Shown: positions 1-7,610 of the stretch, piece by piece
How the letters are laid out: every line of letters begins with the position of its first letter
Numbering within the stretch: position 1 is the stretch's first letter
Virus record (IMG/VR): IMGVR_UViG_3300021091_004015
Location: 38,673 to 102,672 of that record
Reading direction: 5' to 3' (one strand)
DNA length: 64,000 bases
DNA from: a virus
Notes under the pieces: generated by a model
Seen by the model: the letters and a program-made list of their open reading frames with translations, nothing else
What the model was told of the DNA's origin: nothing
Database searches by the model: none
Made by a program: the position numbers and the translations under genes

Positions 1-449
1 GTCTTGGTGATTGGTCTTTTGGTGGATTTGAATCTATTAAAGAATTTTGGGACCGAATTGTTTGTAAAAACATTCACCTTGTTCTTGGTAACCATGACCA
101 TCACATTGAAAAAAACCGTGAAGGAATTCAAGGACTGTTCAAATCAGTAGAACATTATAATACTCTTGTGGTTGGGGGGTATACTTTCCGTTTAATGCAC
201 TACCCAATCAGTTCTTGGGATGGTCTTAACAAAGGAATAATGCACCTACACGGTCACTGTCACCTACCTACAAATAAAAGATTTGGGGTTGGTCAACGTA
301 TGGACGTGGGAATGGATGGTCACCCTGATTTCCGACCATATCACGTAATTCGTGAGTGTGTTCCACTTCTAAAAAGTAGACCTGTTAAATCAGAAATACG
401 AGAAGACCACCATGTGGATGAGATTGTAAATATAGATGCAGGTCAATGA
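1..449 (+). CDS. Metallophosphoesterase, 5'-truncated by window edge
   Basis: The reading frame is open from base 3 to the TGA at 447-449, so the N terminus lies outside the window. Visible calcineurin-like metallophosphoesterase motifs are LGDW at the extreme start (metal-binding Asp), VLGNHDHH (the GNHD/E motif) and LHGHCH (the GHxH motif). These residues hold a two-metal centre that hydrolyses phosphomono- or diesters. The motif spacing is short, as in the small phage and bacterial enzymes of this superfamily; the substrate cannot be told. The ORF overlaps the next start by ATGA, so the two are probably translationally coupled. Confidence 0.85.
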   Translation, partial: LGDWSFGGFESIKEFWDRIVCKNIHLVLGNHDHHIEKNREGIQGLFKSVEHYNTLVVGGYTFRLMHYPISSWDGLNKGIMHLHGHCHLPTNKRFGVGQRMDVGMDGHPDFRPYHVIRECVPLLKSRPVKSEIREDHHVDEIVNIDAGQ

Positions 450-649
450 AAAAGAAGTTTAAGACTATAACAATTAATATTGAGTTGTCTAGCACTGATA
501 ATTTAGAAGAAATAACTTCTAAAATGATACAAAATTTATCAGATTGTGCGGTGAAAACTGTAAAATCAGAAAAAAAATGGTTTAGTAAAAAAGAACCAAT
601 AAAAATTAATTCAATCAGTGTTAGACAGTTCCCTTTAAATATTAATTAG
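446..649 (+). CDS. Hypothetical protein, 67 aa
   Basis: A 67-residue Lys-rich protein starting inside the stop of the phosphoesterase gene (ATGA overlap). No domain is recognised. Its last 8 bases overlap the 3' end of the convergent minus-strand gene. The ATGA coupling is the main support that it is real. Confidence 0.6.
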   Translation: MKKKFKTITINIELSSTDNLEEITSKMIQNLSDCAVKTVKSEKKWFSKKEPIKINSISVRQFPLNIN

Positions 650-1241
650 TTTTTGGTGGTAAAGGAGGGTCAAGTAAAAATTTCTCATTTAACCAATTCC
701 TAAGTTCATTCTCAACAAAGTAATCAGGAACTACCTCATCATCAGGTGTTTGACTTGCAATTTCTGATATGTATTTAGCAAATTTAACTTTGTATTTTTC
801 ATTCATTAGAGTCATTAATCCATCAGAAATAAAAAATATTTTAGATAGAGGGTCCTCAACACCAAGTTCTCCTTCAACAACATCGAAAGATTTCATTATT
901 GCTTTACCCCACCAAGTCTTGTAGGTTTCGGTATCCTCTAATGCAGGTCTAATTATTTTGTTAATTGCTCTTGTTATAGAAGCCGCGGCTCCTACAAGTA
1001 ACAATTGTGGAATGAACCAAGGTAATAATCTTAAAGTTGCTTTATAACCACCTTCACCTAGATGAGTGAAAATTCGTTTTCTTGTTGCCGAATCAACAAT
1101 AGCTTTTAATTGACCAAAAGTTATTCTACCTTGAGCTTTACAAAATTTTTCAGAATCACATATGTTCTTAATTGCTTCACCTGAAGGATTTATATCCTCA
1201 AACAAAGTAATAAATTGAGATTCTGTAATTAAAACTTTCAT
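642..1241 (-). CDS. Hypothetical virion-type protein with MKxLITE leader
   Basis: 199 aa. The N terminus MKVLITESQFITLFEDI resembles the leaders of several proteins later in the window (MKRLIITEEEK, MKKTVRLTESDL) and contains an LFE/D site of the form used by T4-type prohead proteases. The middle (about residues 72-95) has a hydrophobic stretch including LLPWFIPQLLLVGAAASI that could be a membrane or buried helix, and the C terminus ends in a proline cluster. No known domain is recognised. It is the only minus-strand gene in the first 6 kb. Function is unknown; a packaged internal protein is an inference from the leader. Confidence 0.65.
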   Translation of the reverse strand: MKVLITESQFITLFEDINPSGEAIKNICDSEKFCKAQGRITFGQLKAIVDSATRKRIFTHLGEGGYKATLRLLPWFIPQLLLVGAAASITRAINKIIRPALEDTETYKTWWGKAIMKSFDVVEGELGVEDPLSKIFFISDGLMTLMNEKYKVKFAKYISEIASQTPDDEVVPDYFVENELRNWLNEKFLLDPPLPPKTN

Positions 1242-1253
1242 GACAATAAATAT

Positions 1254-1284
1254 TTGTCAAAATCATTTTAATTTAGTACTTTTG
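1254..1284 (+). promoter_or_regulatory. Bacteroidetes-type promoter (early operon)
   Basis: TTTG at 1254-1257, a 19-nt spacer, then TACTTTTG at 1277-1284 (exact TAnnTTTG). Only six bases separate it from the ATG at 1291, so the transcript should be leaderless or nearly so. It probably drives 1291-3874. Confidence 0.75.
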
Positions 1285-1290
1285 TACTGT

Positions 1291-1473
1291 ATGAAAAAAC
1301 CTTGTAAAGAATGTCCCCATCTTATTCGTAATCGTCATAATGATATGATTGTGGAGTTCGGAAAAAGAACTGGAAAAAAACACAACTGTCATATGACGGA
1401 AGGAAAAAAAGATTTGTGGAATGTAACGGATAAAAAACATGAATGTTATGGAAGTAGAAATGACAACAGATAA
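1291..1473 (+). CDS. Small Cys/His protein (DUF6283-like pattern)
   Basis: The start at 1291 is chosen because a perfect host promoter ends six bases upstream; the longer frame from 1240 would include the promoter. The 60-aa product has PCKECPHL near the N terminus, then HNCHM and HECYG, a Cys/His arrangement typical of small metal-binding proteins and resembling the DUF6283 pattern (CxxCP, CHM, CxG). Its role is unknown. It overlaps the next gene by 35 bases if that gene starts at 1439. Confidence 0.65.
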   Translation: MKKPCKECPHLIRNRHNDMIVEFGKRTGKKHNCHMTEGKKDLWNVTDKKHECYGSRNDNR

Positions 1474-1657
1474 AAACGGAAGAGACATCAAAGTAGGTGA
1501 CTATGTTAAGGTGGTTAATAGAATTACTGGCTCTGTAGAAGATTCTGGTGTGATTACCAAAATTGAAGGTAATTATCTTCATCTTGGTAATGGTAAGAAT
1601 ATTGACGGAATGGTAATTAGTGATGTTTATTTTAGAGACGAAGTAATTAAATGGTGA
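1439..1657 (+). CDS. Hypothetical protein, small beta-barrel-like, 72 aa
   Basis: The core DKNGRDIKVGDYVKV and repeated short beta-type segments suggest a small SH3/KOW-like barrel, a common shape for short phage proteins. In-frame ATGs at 1448 and 1460 are alternative starts that would shorten the overlap with the preceding gene. The stop overlaps the next ORF by seven bases. No specific function can be given. Confidence 0.6.
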   Translation: MNVMEVEMTTDKNGRDIKVGDYVKVVNRITGSVEDSGVITKIEGNYLHLGNGKNIDGMVISDVYFRDEVIKW

Positions 1658-1962
1658 TGGGAGAAGTAAAAACTAAATTTGGAATATATACAATGGAAAC
1701 AAAAAGTAACACACAAATAAGTACAGATAAACTCGGAGTGTTTATTGAACGACTTAAAAAAATAGGAATAGATGTAAAACTATCAGGAAACTTTCCTTGG
1801 GTTTATCTTGATGAAATCTGTGGTATAAGAGTTAAAGAAAATTTTCAAGCAAACCACGGATTTACTGTGATGTTTCTTCCAGGAAGAAATGACTCACCAC
1901 CATCCGACTTTACAGACATTAAGGAAATTTTTAATTTAATAAAAAAATATACAAAAAAATAA
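1651..1962 (+). CDS. Hypothetical protein, 103 aa
   Basis: Contains a helix (KLGVFIERLKKIGIDVKL), a beta segment ending in WVYLDEICGIRV, then GFTVMFLPGR and a C-terminal helix. The pattern looks like a compact alpha/beta domain, but no family is assigned. The ATG at 1693 (METKSNTQ) is a plausible alternative start because the first 14 codons overlap or abut the upstream stop. It sits in the 1291-3874 operon. Confidence 0.6.
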   Translation: MVMGEVKTKFGIYTMETKSNTQISTDKLGVFIERLKKIGIDVKLSGNFPWVYLDEICGIRVKENFQANHGFTVMFLPGRNDSPPSDFTDIKEIFNLIKKYTKK

Positions 1963-1965
1963 ATT

Positions 1966-2223
1966 ATGAAAACATATCGTCAAAATCTCAATATATGGTT
2001 AGAACAAAAAAAGAATAATACATCAAATGATGAAATCAAAGATGTATTATCTGAAATCCAAAAACATATTAAAAATATGGAAAAAGATGAAGAAGATATG
2101 GTAAACTTAGCATATGATTCTGGATACCACGATAAAGAACTCAAAAGAACCAAAAAGGGTAACTACTACCAAAATTATTATAAATTACACGATAAACTCA
2201 AACAATTTGTAAAATTTAATTGA
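1966..2223 (+). CDS. Hypothetical protein, 85 aa, helical
   Basis: Starts three bases after the previous stop. It is Lys/Asn/Glu-rich and predicted mainly helical (repeated charged heptad-like segments around residues 20-50). No recognised domain. The tight spacing supports co-transcription with its neighbours. Confidence 0.6.
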   Translation: MKTYRQNLNIWLEQKKNNTSNDEIKDVLSEIQKHIKNMEKDEEDMVNLAYDSGYHDKELKRTKKGNYYQNYYKLHDKLKQFVKFN

Positions 2224-2259
2224 AATAAAAATTAAAACAAATCAATAATTAAATATAAT

Positions 2260-2787
2260 ATGGACTTATCAAAACTAACAATGAAGGAACTTATTTCTTT
2301 AAGAAATAAAATTGAAGGACTTATTCATTCATATGAAGATGGGTATATCTACATTTGCTCTGTTCGTCAGTTTGGTAGTGTTTGGGAAGAAAGACCTAAA
2401 AGTTTACATTCATTAAGGGAGCTTTGTAGCGAATATAATGGAGATAATGGTATTGTTGATGTATATACTAACAACCCAAATTTGAGGTTTCCTGAAATGG
2501 AATTTTATAACTATGGGGATGTTATGTATATTCGTTCAGAAGGTGATTACAGACAATGGATTGAGTATACTAAAAGAAAAAACCTAATTGAGGATGTAAC
2601 GAAACGACTTGATGAATGGGATGAGAGTAAAAATTTACCATTTAAATACCGTCCATCTTTTGCCCCAATATGGACAAGAGAAGATGTTAGTGAATGGGTT
2701 ACAGAATTTGAGAATGCAAATTGGGATTTTACCCCACCAAACTCAATGAAGTCGGATGATTTTAATGAAGATAATATAGAATCATAA
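2260..2787 (+). CDS. Hypothetical protein, 175 aa
   Basis: The N-terminal helix LTMKELISLRNKIEGLIHSY is followed by a Tyr/Trp-rich alpha/beta region. No motif I can assign. It ends two bases before the RNA ligase gene and is preceded by a 36-base AT-rich gap without a clear promoter, so it is probably in the upstream operon. It may work with the ligases, but this is positional inference only. Confidence 0.6.
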   Translation: MDLSKLTMKELISLRNKIEGLIHSYEDGYIYICSVRQFGSVWEERPKSLHSLRELCSEYNGDNGIVDVYTNNPNLRFPEMEFYNYGDVMYIRSEGDYRQWIEYTKRKNLIEDVTKRLDEWDESKNLPFKYRPSFAPIWTREDVSEWVTEFENANWDFTPPNSMKSDDFNEDNIES

Positions 2788-2788
2788 T

Positions 2789-3874
2789 ATGGAAAGAAAA
2801 TTAGCAAGTGTTAGAGTTATCGGGGATATCCAAAGAATCCCTGATGCTGATATGATTGAATTGGCCATCGTTGATGGTTGGAAAGTTGTTGTTGCTAAGA
2901 ATGTTGGTCATAAGGTAGGTGATAAAGTTGTTTACTGTGAAATTGATTCATTCTTACCAATCAGAGACGAGTTTGAATTCTTAAGAAAGAGTTCACACAA
3001 AAAGATGGGTGACCAAGAAGGTTTCCGTTTAAAAACTATTAAACTTCGTGGTCAAGTATCACAAGGTTTAATTTTACCTTTATCTGTTTTAAAAACTACT
3101 GATATTCCTATGATGACAACATCAAAACAAGAATGGGGTATTCAGTATGAAATGTTTGCAGAAGATGGTTTTCCTATGGTTGGAATTGGTGATGATGTTA
3201 CTGAAATATTAGGTATTGTTAAATACGAACCACCAATCCCTGCAGAACTTACAGGAAAAGTAAAAGGATTGTTTCCATCTTTCTTACGTAAAACCGATGA
3301 AGAGAGAGTCCAAAACTTGGCTAAAGAATACCAAGGATACAGATTCACCTCCGCTCATAAATTCTACGTAACTGAAAAGTTGGACGGTTCTTCAGCAACA
3401 TTTTACTTTAAAGATGGTGTATTTGGAGTGTGTTCTCGTAATTTAGAATTAACTGAAAGTGAAGGAAATACTTTTTGGAAAGTTGCTCGCGAATTAAAGT
3501 TAGAGGAATTATTAGGTGAATTAGATAACAATATCTGTTTGCAAGGTGAGTTAATTGGGGAAGGTATTCAAGGAAATCCGTACAAAATTAAAGGTCAAAC
3601 AGTTCGATTCTTTAATGGTTTTAATATAGACACTCAAGAGAATATTCCATTTTTAGAGTTTGTTGAGTTAGTTCAAAAAATGAAATTAAAAACGGTTCCA
3701 ATATTAGACTTTGAATTTAATTTACCTGACACGATTGATGATATGTTAGAATATGCCAACCAAAAGTCCGAATTAAATTCTAACTTTGATAGAGAAGGTG
3801 TGGTTGTTCGTTCTTACGATAGAAGAATTAGCTTTAAAGCAATTAGTAATAAATTTTTATTAAACGAAAAATAA
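2789..3874 (+). CDS. RNA ligase, DRB0094 (Rnl5)-like
   Basis: A 361-aa ATP-dependent RNA ligase. The first 120 or so residues look like the N-terminal OB-type module of the Deinococcus DRB0094 family (WKVVVAKNVGHKVGDKVVY and GLILP). The nucleotidyltransferase core follows: motif I EKLDGSS with the AMP-accepting Lys197, LQGELIGEGIQGN (motif III region), REGVVVRS (motif IV) and SFKAISNKF (motif V, catalytic lysine). The family seals 3'-OH/5'-phosphate nicks in RNA. It is last in the 1291-3874 operon and adjoins a second, unrelated RNA ligase, which suggests RNA repair such as restoring tRNAs cleaved by host defence nucleases. No end-healing kinase/phosphatase is visible in the window. Confidence 0.88.
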   Translation: MERKLASVRVIGDIQRIPDADMIELAIVDGWKVVVAKNVGHKVGDKVVYCEIDSFLPIRDEFEFLRKSSHKKMGDQEGFRLKTIKLRGQVSQGLILPLSVLKTTDIPMMTTSKQEWGIQYEMFAEDGFPMVGIGDDVTEILGIVKYEPPIPAELTGKVKGLFPSFLRKTDEERVQNLAKEYQGYRFTSAHKFYVTEKLDGSSATFYFKDGVFGVCSRNLELTESEGNTFWKVARELKLEELLGELDNNICLQGELIGEGIQGNPYKIKGQTVRFFNGFNIDTQENIPFLEFVELVQKMKLKTVPILDFEFNLPDTIDDMLEYANQKSELNSNFDREGVVVRSYDRRISFKAISNKFLLNEK

Positions 3875-3877
3875 TAC

Positions 3878-3885
3878 TATATTTG
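3878..3885 (+). promoter_or_regulatory. -7 element before second RNA ligase
   Basis: TATATTTG (exact TAnnTTTG) ends four bases before the ATG at 3890, predicting a leaderless mRNA. I see no good -33 TTTG, so it may be weak or activator-dependent. Confidence 0.55.
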
Positions 3886-3889
3886 CAAC

Positions 3890-4942
3890 ATGTTAGAATT
3901 GTTGAACAAATATTACGAGGATGGGTTGGTGACAAAACAAGTTCATCCAACTCTTCCTTTGTCTATATGGAACTACACCCCAAAAGTACAATATGGTCTT
4001 TTATATAATCAATACGCTTTATGGGATGAGGTAACTACTCAAGCAAGAGGTTTAGTTGTTGATGAAAATAGTAACGTTGTTGCAAGACCATTTAAAAAAT
4101 TTTTTAATATAGAAGAAAAAAGATTCACACCAACTAAAGAATTTGATGTGTATGAAAAAATGGATGGTTCTTTAGGTATATTATTTAACTATGAAGGTGA
4201 ATGGATATTTGCATCTAAAGGTTCTTTTACTTCAGACCAATCAGCCGAATTCAAAAAAATATTTGATGAAAAATATTCGACTAATTTATTAGACTTTTCT
4301 TGTACTTATTTGTTTGAAATATTATATCCTGAAAATAGAATAGTGGTTAACTATGGTGATTTAAGAGATGTGGTATTATTAGGTAAAATAGTAACTGAGT
4401 CTGGTGAAGAACTTGACGTGGAATCATATCGGAATAACTTTAATGTTGTTAAAAAATATGATGGAATAACTGATTACACTTTTTTGAAAAAAATGGTTGC
4501 CGATAACCATGAAGGTTTTATAGTAAAATTTTTTAATGGAAATAGAATAAAAGTGAAAGGAGAAGAATATCTTCGATTACATAAAATAATGACTAACATA
4601 TCAACTACTTCTGTTTGGGAAGTTTTAAGTAATCAAGGAGATATAGGTGAATTATTAAATGATGTTCCTGATGAATTTTATGATAAGATAAAATCTTATG
4701 AAAAGGATTTAAAATACCATTTTCATCAAATAAATGAGTATTGTGGTAAACTACATGATGGTTTTAGATATGGTAAGTATGGTGATGTTGACCCTGAACC
4801 AACTAAAAAAGAATTTGCAGAATTTGTTATGAGAAATGTAACAAAAACTGGTTTACGTCCTGTACTATTTGCTATGTGGGATAAAAAACCATATGACTAC
4901 ATAATATGGAGATTATTAAAACCTGAGTTTAGAAAACTATAA
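3890..4942 (+). CDS. T4 Rnl1-like RNA ligase
   Basis: 350 aa, near the length of T4 RnlA (374 aa). Motif I is YEKMDGSLGI with the predicted adenylylated Lys90 (T4 uses Lys99). LFEILYPENRIV fits motif III/IIIa, NHEGFIVKF motif IV and RIKVKGEEYLRLH motif V. The C-terminal helical part (from about residue 235) replaces the tRNA-specificity domain of T4 Rnl1. T4 Rnl1 repairs host tRNA-Lys cut by the PrrC anticodon nuclease; a similar anti-defence role here is inferred. It has its own leaderless-type promoter and a strong terminator directly behind it. Confidence 0.88.
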   Translation: MLELLNKYYEDGLVTKQVHPTLPLSIWNYTPKVQYGLLYNQYALWDEVTTQARGLVVDENSNVVARPFKKFFNIEEKRFTPTKEFDVYEKMDGSLGILFNYEGEWIFASKGSFTSDQSAEFKKIFDEKYSTNLLDFSCTYLFEILYPENRIVVNYGDLRDVVLLGKIVTESGEELDVESYRNNFNVVKKYDGITDYTFLKKMVADNHEGFIVKFFNGNRIKVKGEEYLRLHKIMTNISTTSVWEVLSNQGDIGELLNDVPDEFYDKIKSYEKDLKYHFHQINEYCGKLHDGFRYGKYGDVDPEPTKKEFAEFVMRNVTKTGLRPVLFAMWDKKPYDYIIWRLLKPEFRKL

Positions 4943-4974
4943 AAGTATGACGAAAAGTCATACTTTTTTTTTTT
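4941..4974 (+). terminator. Rho-independent terminator after RNA ligase
   Basis: A perfect 11-bp stem AAAAGTATGAC / GTCATACTTTT around a short A-rich loop, followed by an uninterrupted T tract. Confidence 0.9.
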
Positions 4975-4980
4975 ATAAAG

Positions 4981-4987
4981 TATTTAT
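4981..4987 (+). promoter_or_regulatory. TATTTAT motif (putative late promoter)
   Basis: TATTTAT, 17 bases upstream of the ATG at 5005 and directly after the terminator, so a new promoter is needed here. Confidence 0.5.
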
Positions 4988-5004
4988 TAAGTAAAATTAC
5001 TTAA

Positions 5005-5613
5005 ATGGTTAGTATAGAAATTATTGTTGCCTTTATTACAGGTATATTTGGACCTTTAACGGTTATATTTATAAGACATTTATTAGAAAAAAATAAGAAA
5101 AAACCTGACATGGTTCATGATACACTTAGAGTCAGTGAATTAATAAATCAAAAAATAGAACACATTAGAGAAGAGTTTAATGCCGATAGAGTATGGGTTA
5201 CACAATTTCATAATGGAGGTAATTTCTACCCGACAGGAAAATCTATGGCTAAGTTTTCAGTTATGTATGAATCTGTAGGTTCAGGAGCGTCATCCGTACA
5301 GTCAAATTTTCATAACATACCCGTTAATCTATTTTCAAAATCAATAAATCAGTTATTACATAACGATGTTATAGAAATTCCTGATTATAAAGACGAATCA
5401 ATTGCAACATATGGTTTAAAATATATTGCGGAAGATACGGGATGTAAATCAGGTTATCTATTAGCAATAAAAACAATTGATGACAAATTTATTGGTACAT
5501 TAGGTTTAGACTTTATCAAGAAAAAAACTAAGCTTGATATAGAATCTATAAATCATTTAGAAGTTCACGCATCTCAAATAGGAGGCGTTTTAATGACCCA
5601 TTTAGAACAATAA
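5005..5613 (+). CDS. Membrane-anchored GAF-like domain protein
   Basis: 202 aa. Residues 3-26 (IEIIVAFITGIFGPLTVIFI) form one N-terminal transmembrane helix followed by a basic stretch (EKNKKKP), so the rest should be cytoplasmic. The soluble part, with VWVTQFHNGGNFYP near residue 70, a central variable segment and GYLLAIKT plus FIGTLGLDF, has the order of a GAF/PAS-type sensor domain. No effector domain is attached. The ligand is unknown; sensing infection state or a membrane signal is speculation. It is flanked by TATTTAT motifs on both sides, so it may be transcribed singly. Confidence 0.65.
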   Translation: MVSIEIIVAFITGIFGPLTVIFIRHLLEKNKKKPDMVHDTLRVSELINQKIEHIREEFNADRVWVTQFHNGGNFYPTGKSMAKFSVMYESVGSGASSVQSNFHNIPVNLFSKSINQLLHNDVIEIPDYKDESIATYGLKYIAEDTGCKSGYLLAIKTIDDKFIGTLGLDFIKKKTKLDIESINHLEVHASQIGGVLMTHLEQ

Positions 5614-5625
5614 AATAAATCTCTA

Positions 5626-5632
5626 TATTTAT
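5626..5632 (+). promoter_or_regulatory. TATTTAT motif
   Basis: Five bases before the ATG at 5638; if it acts like a -7 box the M15 peptidase mRNA would be leaderless. Confidence 0.45.
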
Positions 5633-5637
5633 TAGAG

Positions 5638-6846
5638 ATGATAATTTATATTTTAGAAGGACCACAATTAGTAGATACTTCAAAGTACACAGGTATTAAT
5701 TTTAAAGATAGAGTAGTTGGTAGTAGTACACCATCTAAAGACAAAATTAATCCATCTTTATTAGCTGATGTTGACAAAGCTGCAATAATCGCGGGCACCA
5801 AAGCAAGTGTTACAACTGCGGTTACAGGGCACAGACCTGGGTCAAGACACAATCCTGGAGGTTTGGCGGTTGATTTGGCGATGTTTGATGGTAAGGGTTA
5901 TGGTAGTAAAGAGGATGCTAAAAAGAAAGGTATATATGATAAAATAGAAAAATTTGTCAAAGCCTTAGAAAGTATGGGTTATAAGGTAAATTCAGAAAGG
6001 GGGAATGACAAGGCTGTTTTATGGTTTGGTTTTCCTAATCACCATCATCATGTTCATGTCTCAAGACTATCGGATGATGGAACCTCAACTTCATCTTCAT
6101 CCTCATCAGAAGATTCTGATAACAATTCCGATGATAGTAGTGAAACTACAAAAACAACAACCTCACCACCTCCAACAGACAGTAAACCAAAGGGTTTGGA
6201 TTTCAACACCCTTGGGTTGATTAGTGCTTTAGGTAGATTATCCGAAAACAAAAAAAATAAAAACATGGGTAGATTATTAAATGAAATAGAAAAAATTAAT
6301 AGGATTAATAAAGTAGTTATTTCCGAAGGTGCTTTACAAGTTTCTTATCCTAAGATTGTTTTTACACCGTCTGAATCAAATTTCCAAAATACAAATAAAA
6401 ATCTTTTAACTGATTTAAATTCAATTGGGTCTGAAAAAAATATTACGGTAAATATAACTGGCAGTACTCCCGATTCTGTATATGTAATTTTAAATGATGT
6501 TATAAAAAGTAAATTAACTGAAAAAGGATACGGAGGCGGTAAAACTCAAAACCCTAATAAATATTATATGGATTATAATGGGTCAATTTACGTGTTTAAT
6601 AACACAGTTACTTCACAAACTACGGATTCGGCAACAACCACAACAACAACTAAATCATCAACGAGCTCAACAACTAATACAACAACTTTAAAAATAGATA
6701 CTAGTAGTGCTCAAACGGCTGCCGATTCATTAATTGATTCTGTATTAAGTGGTTTTGTGGCACCATTCGCAACTTCTGAAAGTGTTGGTAATAAAAAAGA
6801 AAAACTTCTAAATGAGATTAATCGTATTAAAAAAAATATGATATAA
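5638..6846 (+). CDS. M15-type peptidoglycan peptidase with long Ser/Thr-rich tail
   Basis: 402 aa. Residues about 60-150 carry the zinc D-Ala-D-Ala/L-Ala-D-Glu peptidase signature: TGHRPGSRHNPGGLAVDLAM (SxHxxGxAxD type) and the C-terminal metal motif HHHHVHVS. This family cuts peptide cross-links or stems in peptidoglycan. A Ser/Asp/Thr linker follows (about 150-185), then a segment GRLLNEIEKINRINKVVISE and a small alpha/beta domain, a second Thr/Ser linker and a final helix EKLLNEINRIKKNMI that echoes the GRLLNEIEKINRI helix. There is no signal peptide, so it is either a virion-carried lysin or needs a holin. The stop lies within the minus-strand terminator that follows. Confidence 0.8.
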   Translation: MIIYILEGPQLVDTSKYTGINFKDRVVGSSTPSKDKINPSLLADVDKAAIIAGTKASVTTAVTGHRPGSRHNPGGLAVDLAMFDGKGYGSKEDAKKKGIYDKIEKFVKALESMGYKVNSERGNDKAVLWFGFPNHHHHVHVSRLSDDGTSTSSSSSSEDSDNNSDDSSETTKTTTSPPPTDSKPKGLDFNTLGLISALGRLSENKKNKNMGRLLNEIEKINRINKVVISEGALQVSYPKIVFTPSESNFQNTNKNLLTDLNSIGSEKNITVNITGSTPDSVYVILNDVIKSKLTEKGYGGGKTQNPNKYYMDYNGSIYVFNNTVTSQTTDSATTTTTTKSSTSSTTNTTTLKIDTSSAQTAADSLIDSVLSGFVAPFATSESVGNKKEKLLNEINRIKKNMI

Positions 6847-6868
6847 AAAACCCCACCTTTCGATGGGG
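6845..6868 (-). terminator. Minus-strand terminator of the lipoprotein gene
   Basis: Read on the minus strand, a CCCCA/TGGGG hairpin (arms 6851-6855 and 6864-6868) is followed by six Ts. On the plus strand there is no T tract, so it serves the lipoprotein gene. Confidence 0.75.
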
Positions 6869-6877
6869 ATAACCAAA

Positions 6878-7036
6878 TTACTTAGTTTTTACCGTGTCTA
6901 CTTTGTTTGTAGCAGTTGAGTCAACAACTTCACTTGTTGTACTTACACTGTCAGTTGCAGGAACTTCGTTTGAAGTTGCTCCACCTCCGCATGATGCTAA
7001 CAAAACAATAAGACCACCAAAAATTAACTTTTTCAT
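6878..7036 (-). CDS. Small lipoprotein, 52 aa
   Basis: Translates as MKKLIFGGLIVLLASCGGG followed by a Thr/Ser/Val-rich tail ending in VDTVKTK. It is a textbook lipoprotein signal: KK, a hydrophobic core, then the lipobox LASC at residues 13-16 with Cys16 as the lipidated residue. The mature peptide would be only about 37 residues of flexible, acidic/Thr-rich sequence. The CGGG following the cysteine resembles the Bacteroidetes lipoprotein-export context, which can place lipoproteins on the surface. It is encoded alone between a plus-strand lysin and the RNA-gene region, with its own terminator. A superinfection-exclusion or envelope role is inference. Confidence 0.8.
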   Translation of the reverse strand: MKKLIFGGLIVLLASCGGGATSNEVPATDSVSTTSEVVDSTATNKVDTVKTK

Positions 7037-7183
7037 ATTATTTATTGTTTTAGATACAATAAATATAGGTTTAATGTTTATAAATCAATAACCAATTAAT
7101 TAATTTTTATTAAATTAATATAGAAACCAATATTTCCGAAATGACTGTTTCGGAACTTTTTTATTTTTTTTTTCTTAAAGTAC

Positions 7184-7213
7184 TTGTCAGAAAGAAAAAA
7201 ATGTTTAACTTTG
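7184..7213 (+). promoter_or_regulatory. Host-type promoter P1
   Basis: TTG at 7184-7186, 19-nt spacer, TAACTTTG at 7206-7213. First of three tandem promoters with nearly identical -7 boxes. Confidence 0.8.
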
Positions 7214-7221
7214 TAAAACAA

Positions 7222-7250
7222 ATCAGAAATAACTGATAACGTTCTTTTAA
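7222..7250 (+). promoter_or_regulatory. Leader hairpin plus boxA-like element behind P1
   Basis: Stem ATCAG (7222-7226) / CTGAT (7233-7237), then AAC and GTTCTTTTAA (7241-7250). The arrangement is repeated at 7613-7641 with a compensatory base-pair change. GTTCTTTNA matches the rRNA-leader boxA core bound by NusB/S10. Confidence 0.6.
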
Positions 7251-7283
7251 ATAATTTAGTATTAACTTTTAAAAACTCGAAAA

Positions 7284-7448
7284 ATGAGTGAAGGGACACA
7301 AGTTCTTGATAACTTGATTTTTTCCTACATTGGAAAAAACGGTGTTAGGTACCACACCCCAAATCCAAATTTAGCACAGGCACGTGCTAATTTTTACGAG
7401 ACATACACTGTCTACGTAACTAAAGTGGAAGAGGTAGAGGGAAAATGA
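7284..7448 (+). CDS. Small ORF, 54 aa, behind P1
   Basis: Begins MSEGTQVLDNLIFSYIG and ends VTKVEEVEGK. It lies 70 bases downstream of P1 and its hairpin/boxA leader, and ends before P2. No family is recognised. The ORF has a balanced composition and an in-frame ATG in a good position, but its short length means a non-coding transcript with a chance ORF is still possible. Confidence 0.5.
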   Translation: MSEGTQVLDNLIFSYIGKNGVRYHTPNPNLAQARANFYETYTVYVTKVEEVEGK

Positions 7449-7466
7449 AAAAAGTTAACAAAGTAC

Positions 7467-7496
7467 TTGACAATTAAAAAAAATTGTTTAACTTTG
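7467..7496 (+). promoter_or_regulatory. Host-type promoter P2
   Basis: TTG at 7467-7469, 19-nt spacer, TAACTTTG at 7489-7496. The predicted transcript starts with a different short hairpin (CCTTT/AAAGG, about 7502-7516) and has no clear boxA. Confidence 0.75.
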
Positions 7497-7572
7497 TAAA
7501 ACCTTTCAGATAAAGGTTGGAATTACCGTAAAACAAAGGTCTCCTAAATCTGAAAAAAAAAGTAGAGAAAAA

Positions 7573-7604
7573 TTTGGAAGTTTAAAAAATTGTTCTTAAC
7601 TTTG
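7573..7604 (+). promoter_or_regulatory. Host-type promoter P3 (large RNA)
   Basis: TTTG at 7573-7576, 20-nt spacer, TAACTTTG at 7597-7604. The only thing it can drive for the next kilobase is non-coding sequence. Confidence 0.8.
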
Positions 7605-7610
7605 TAAAAC

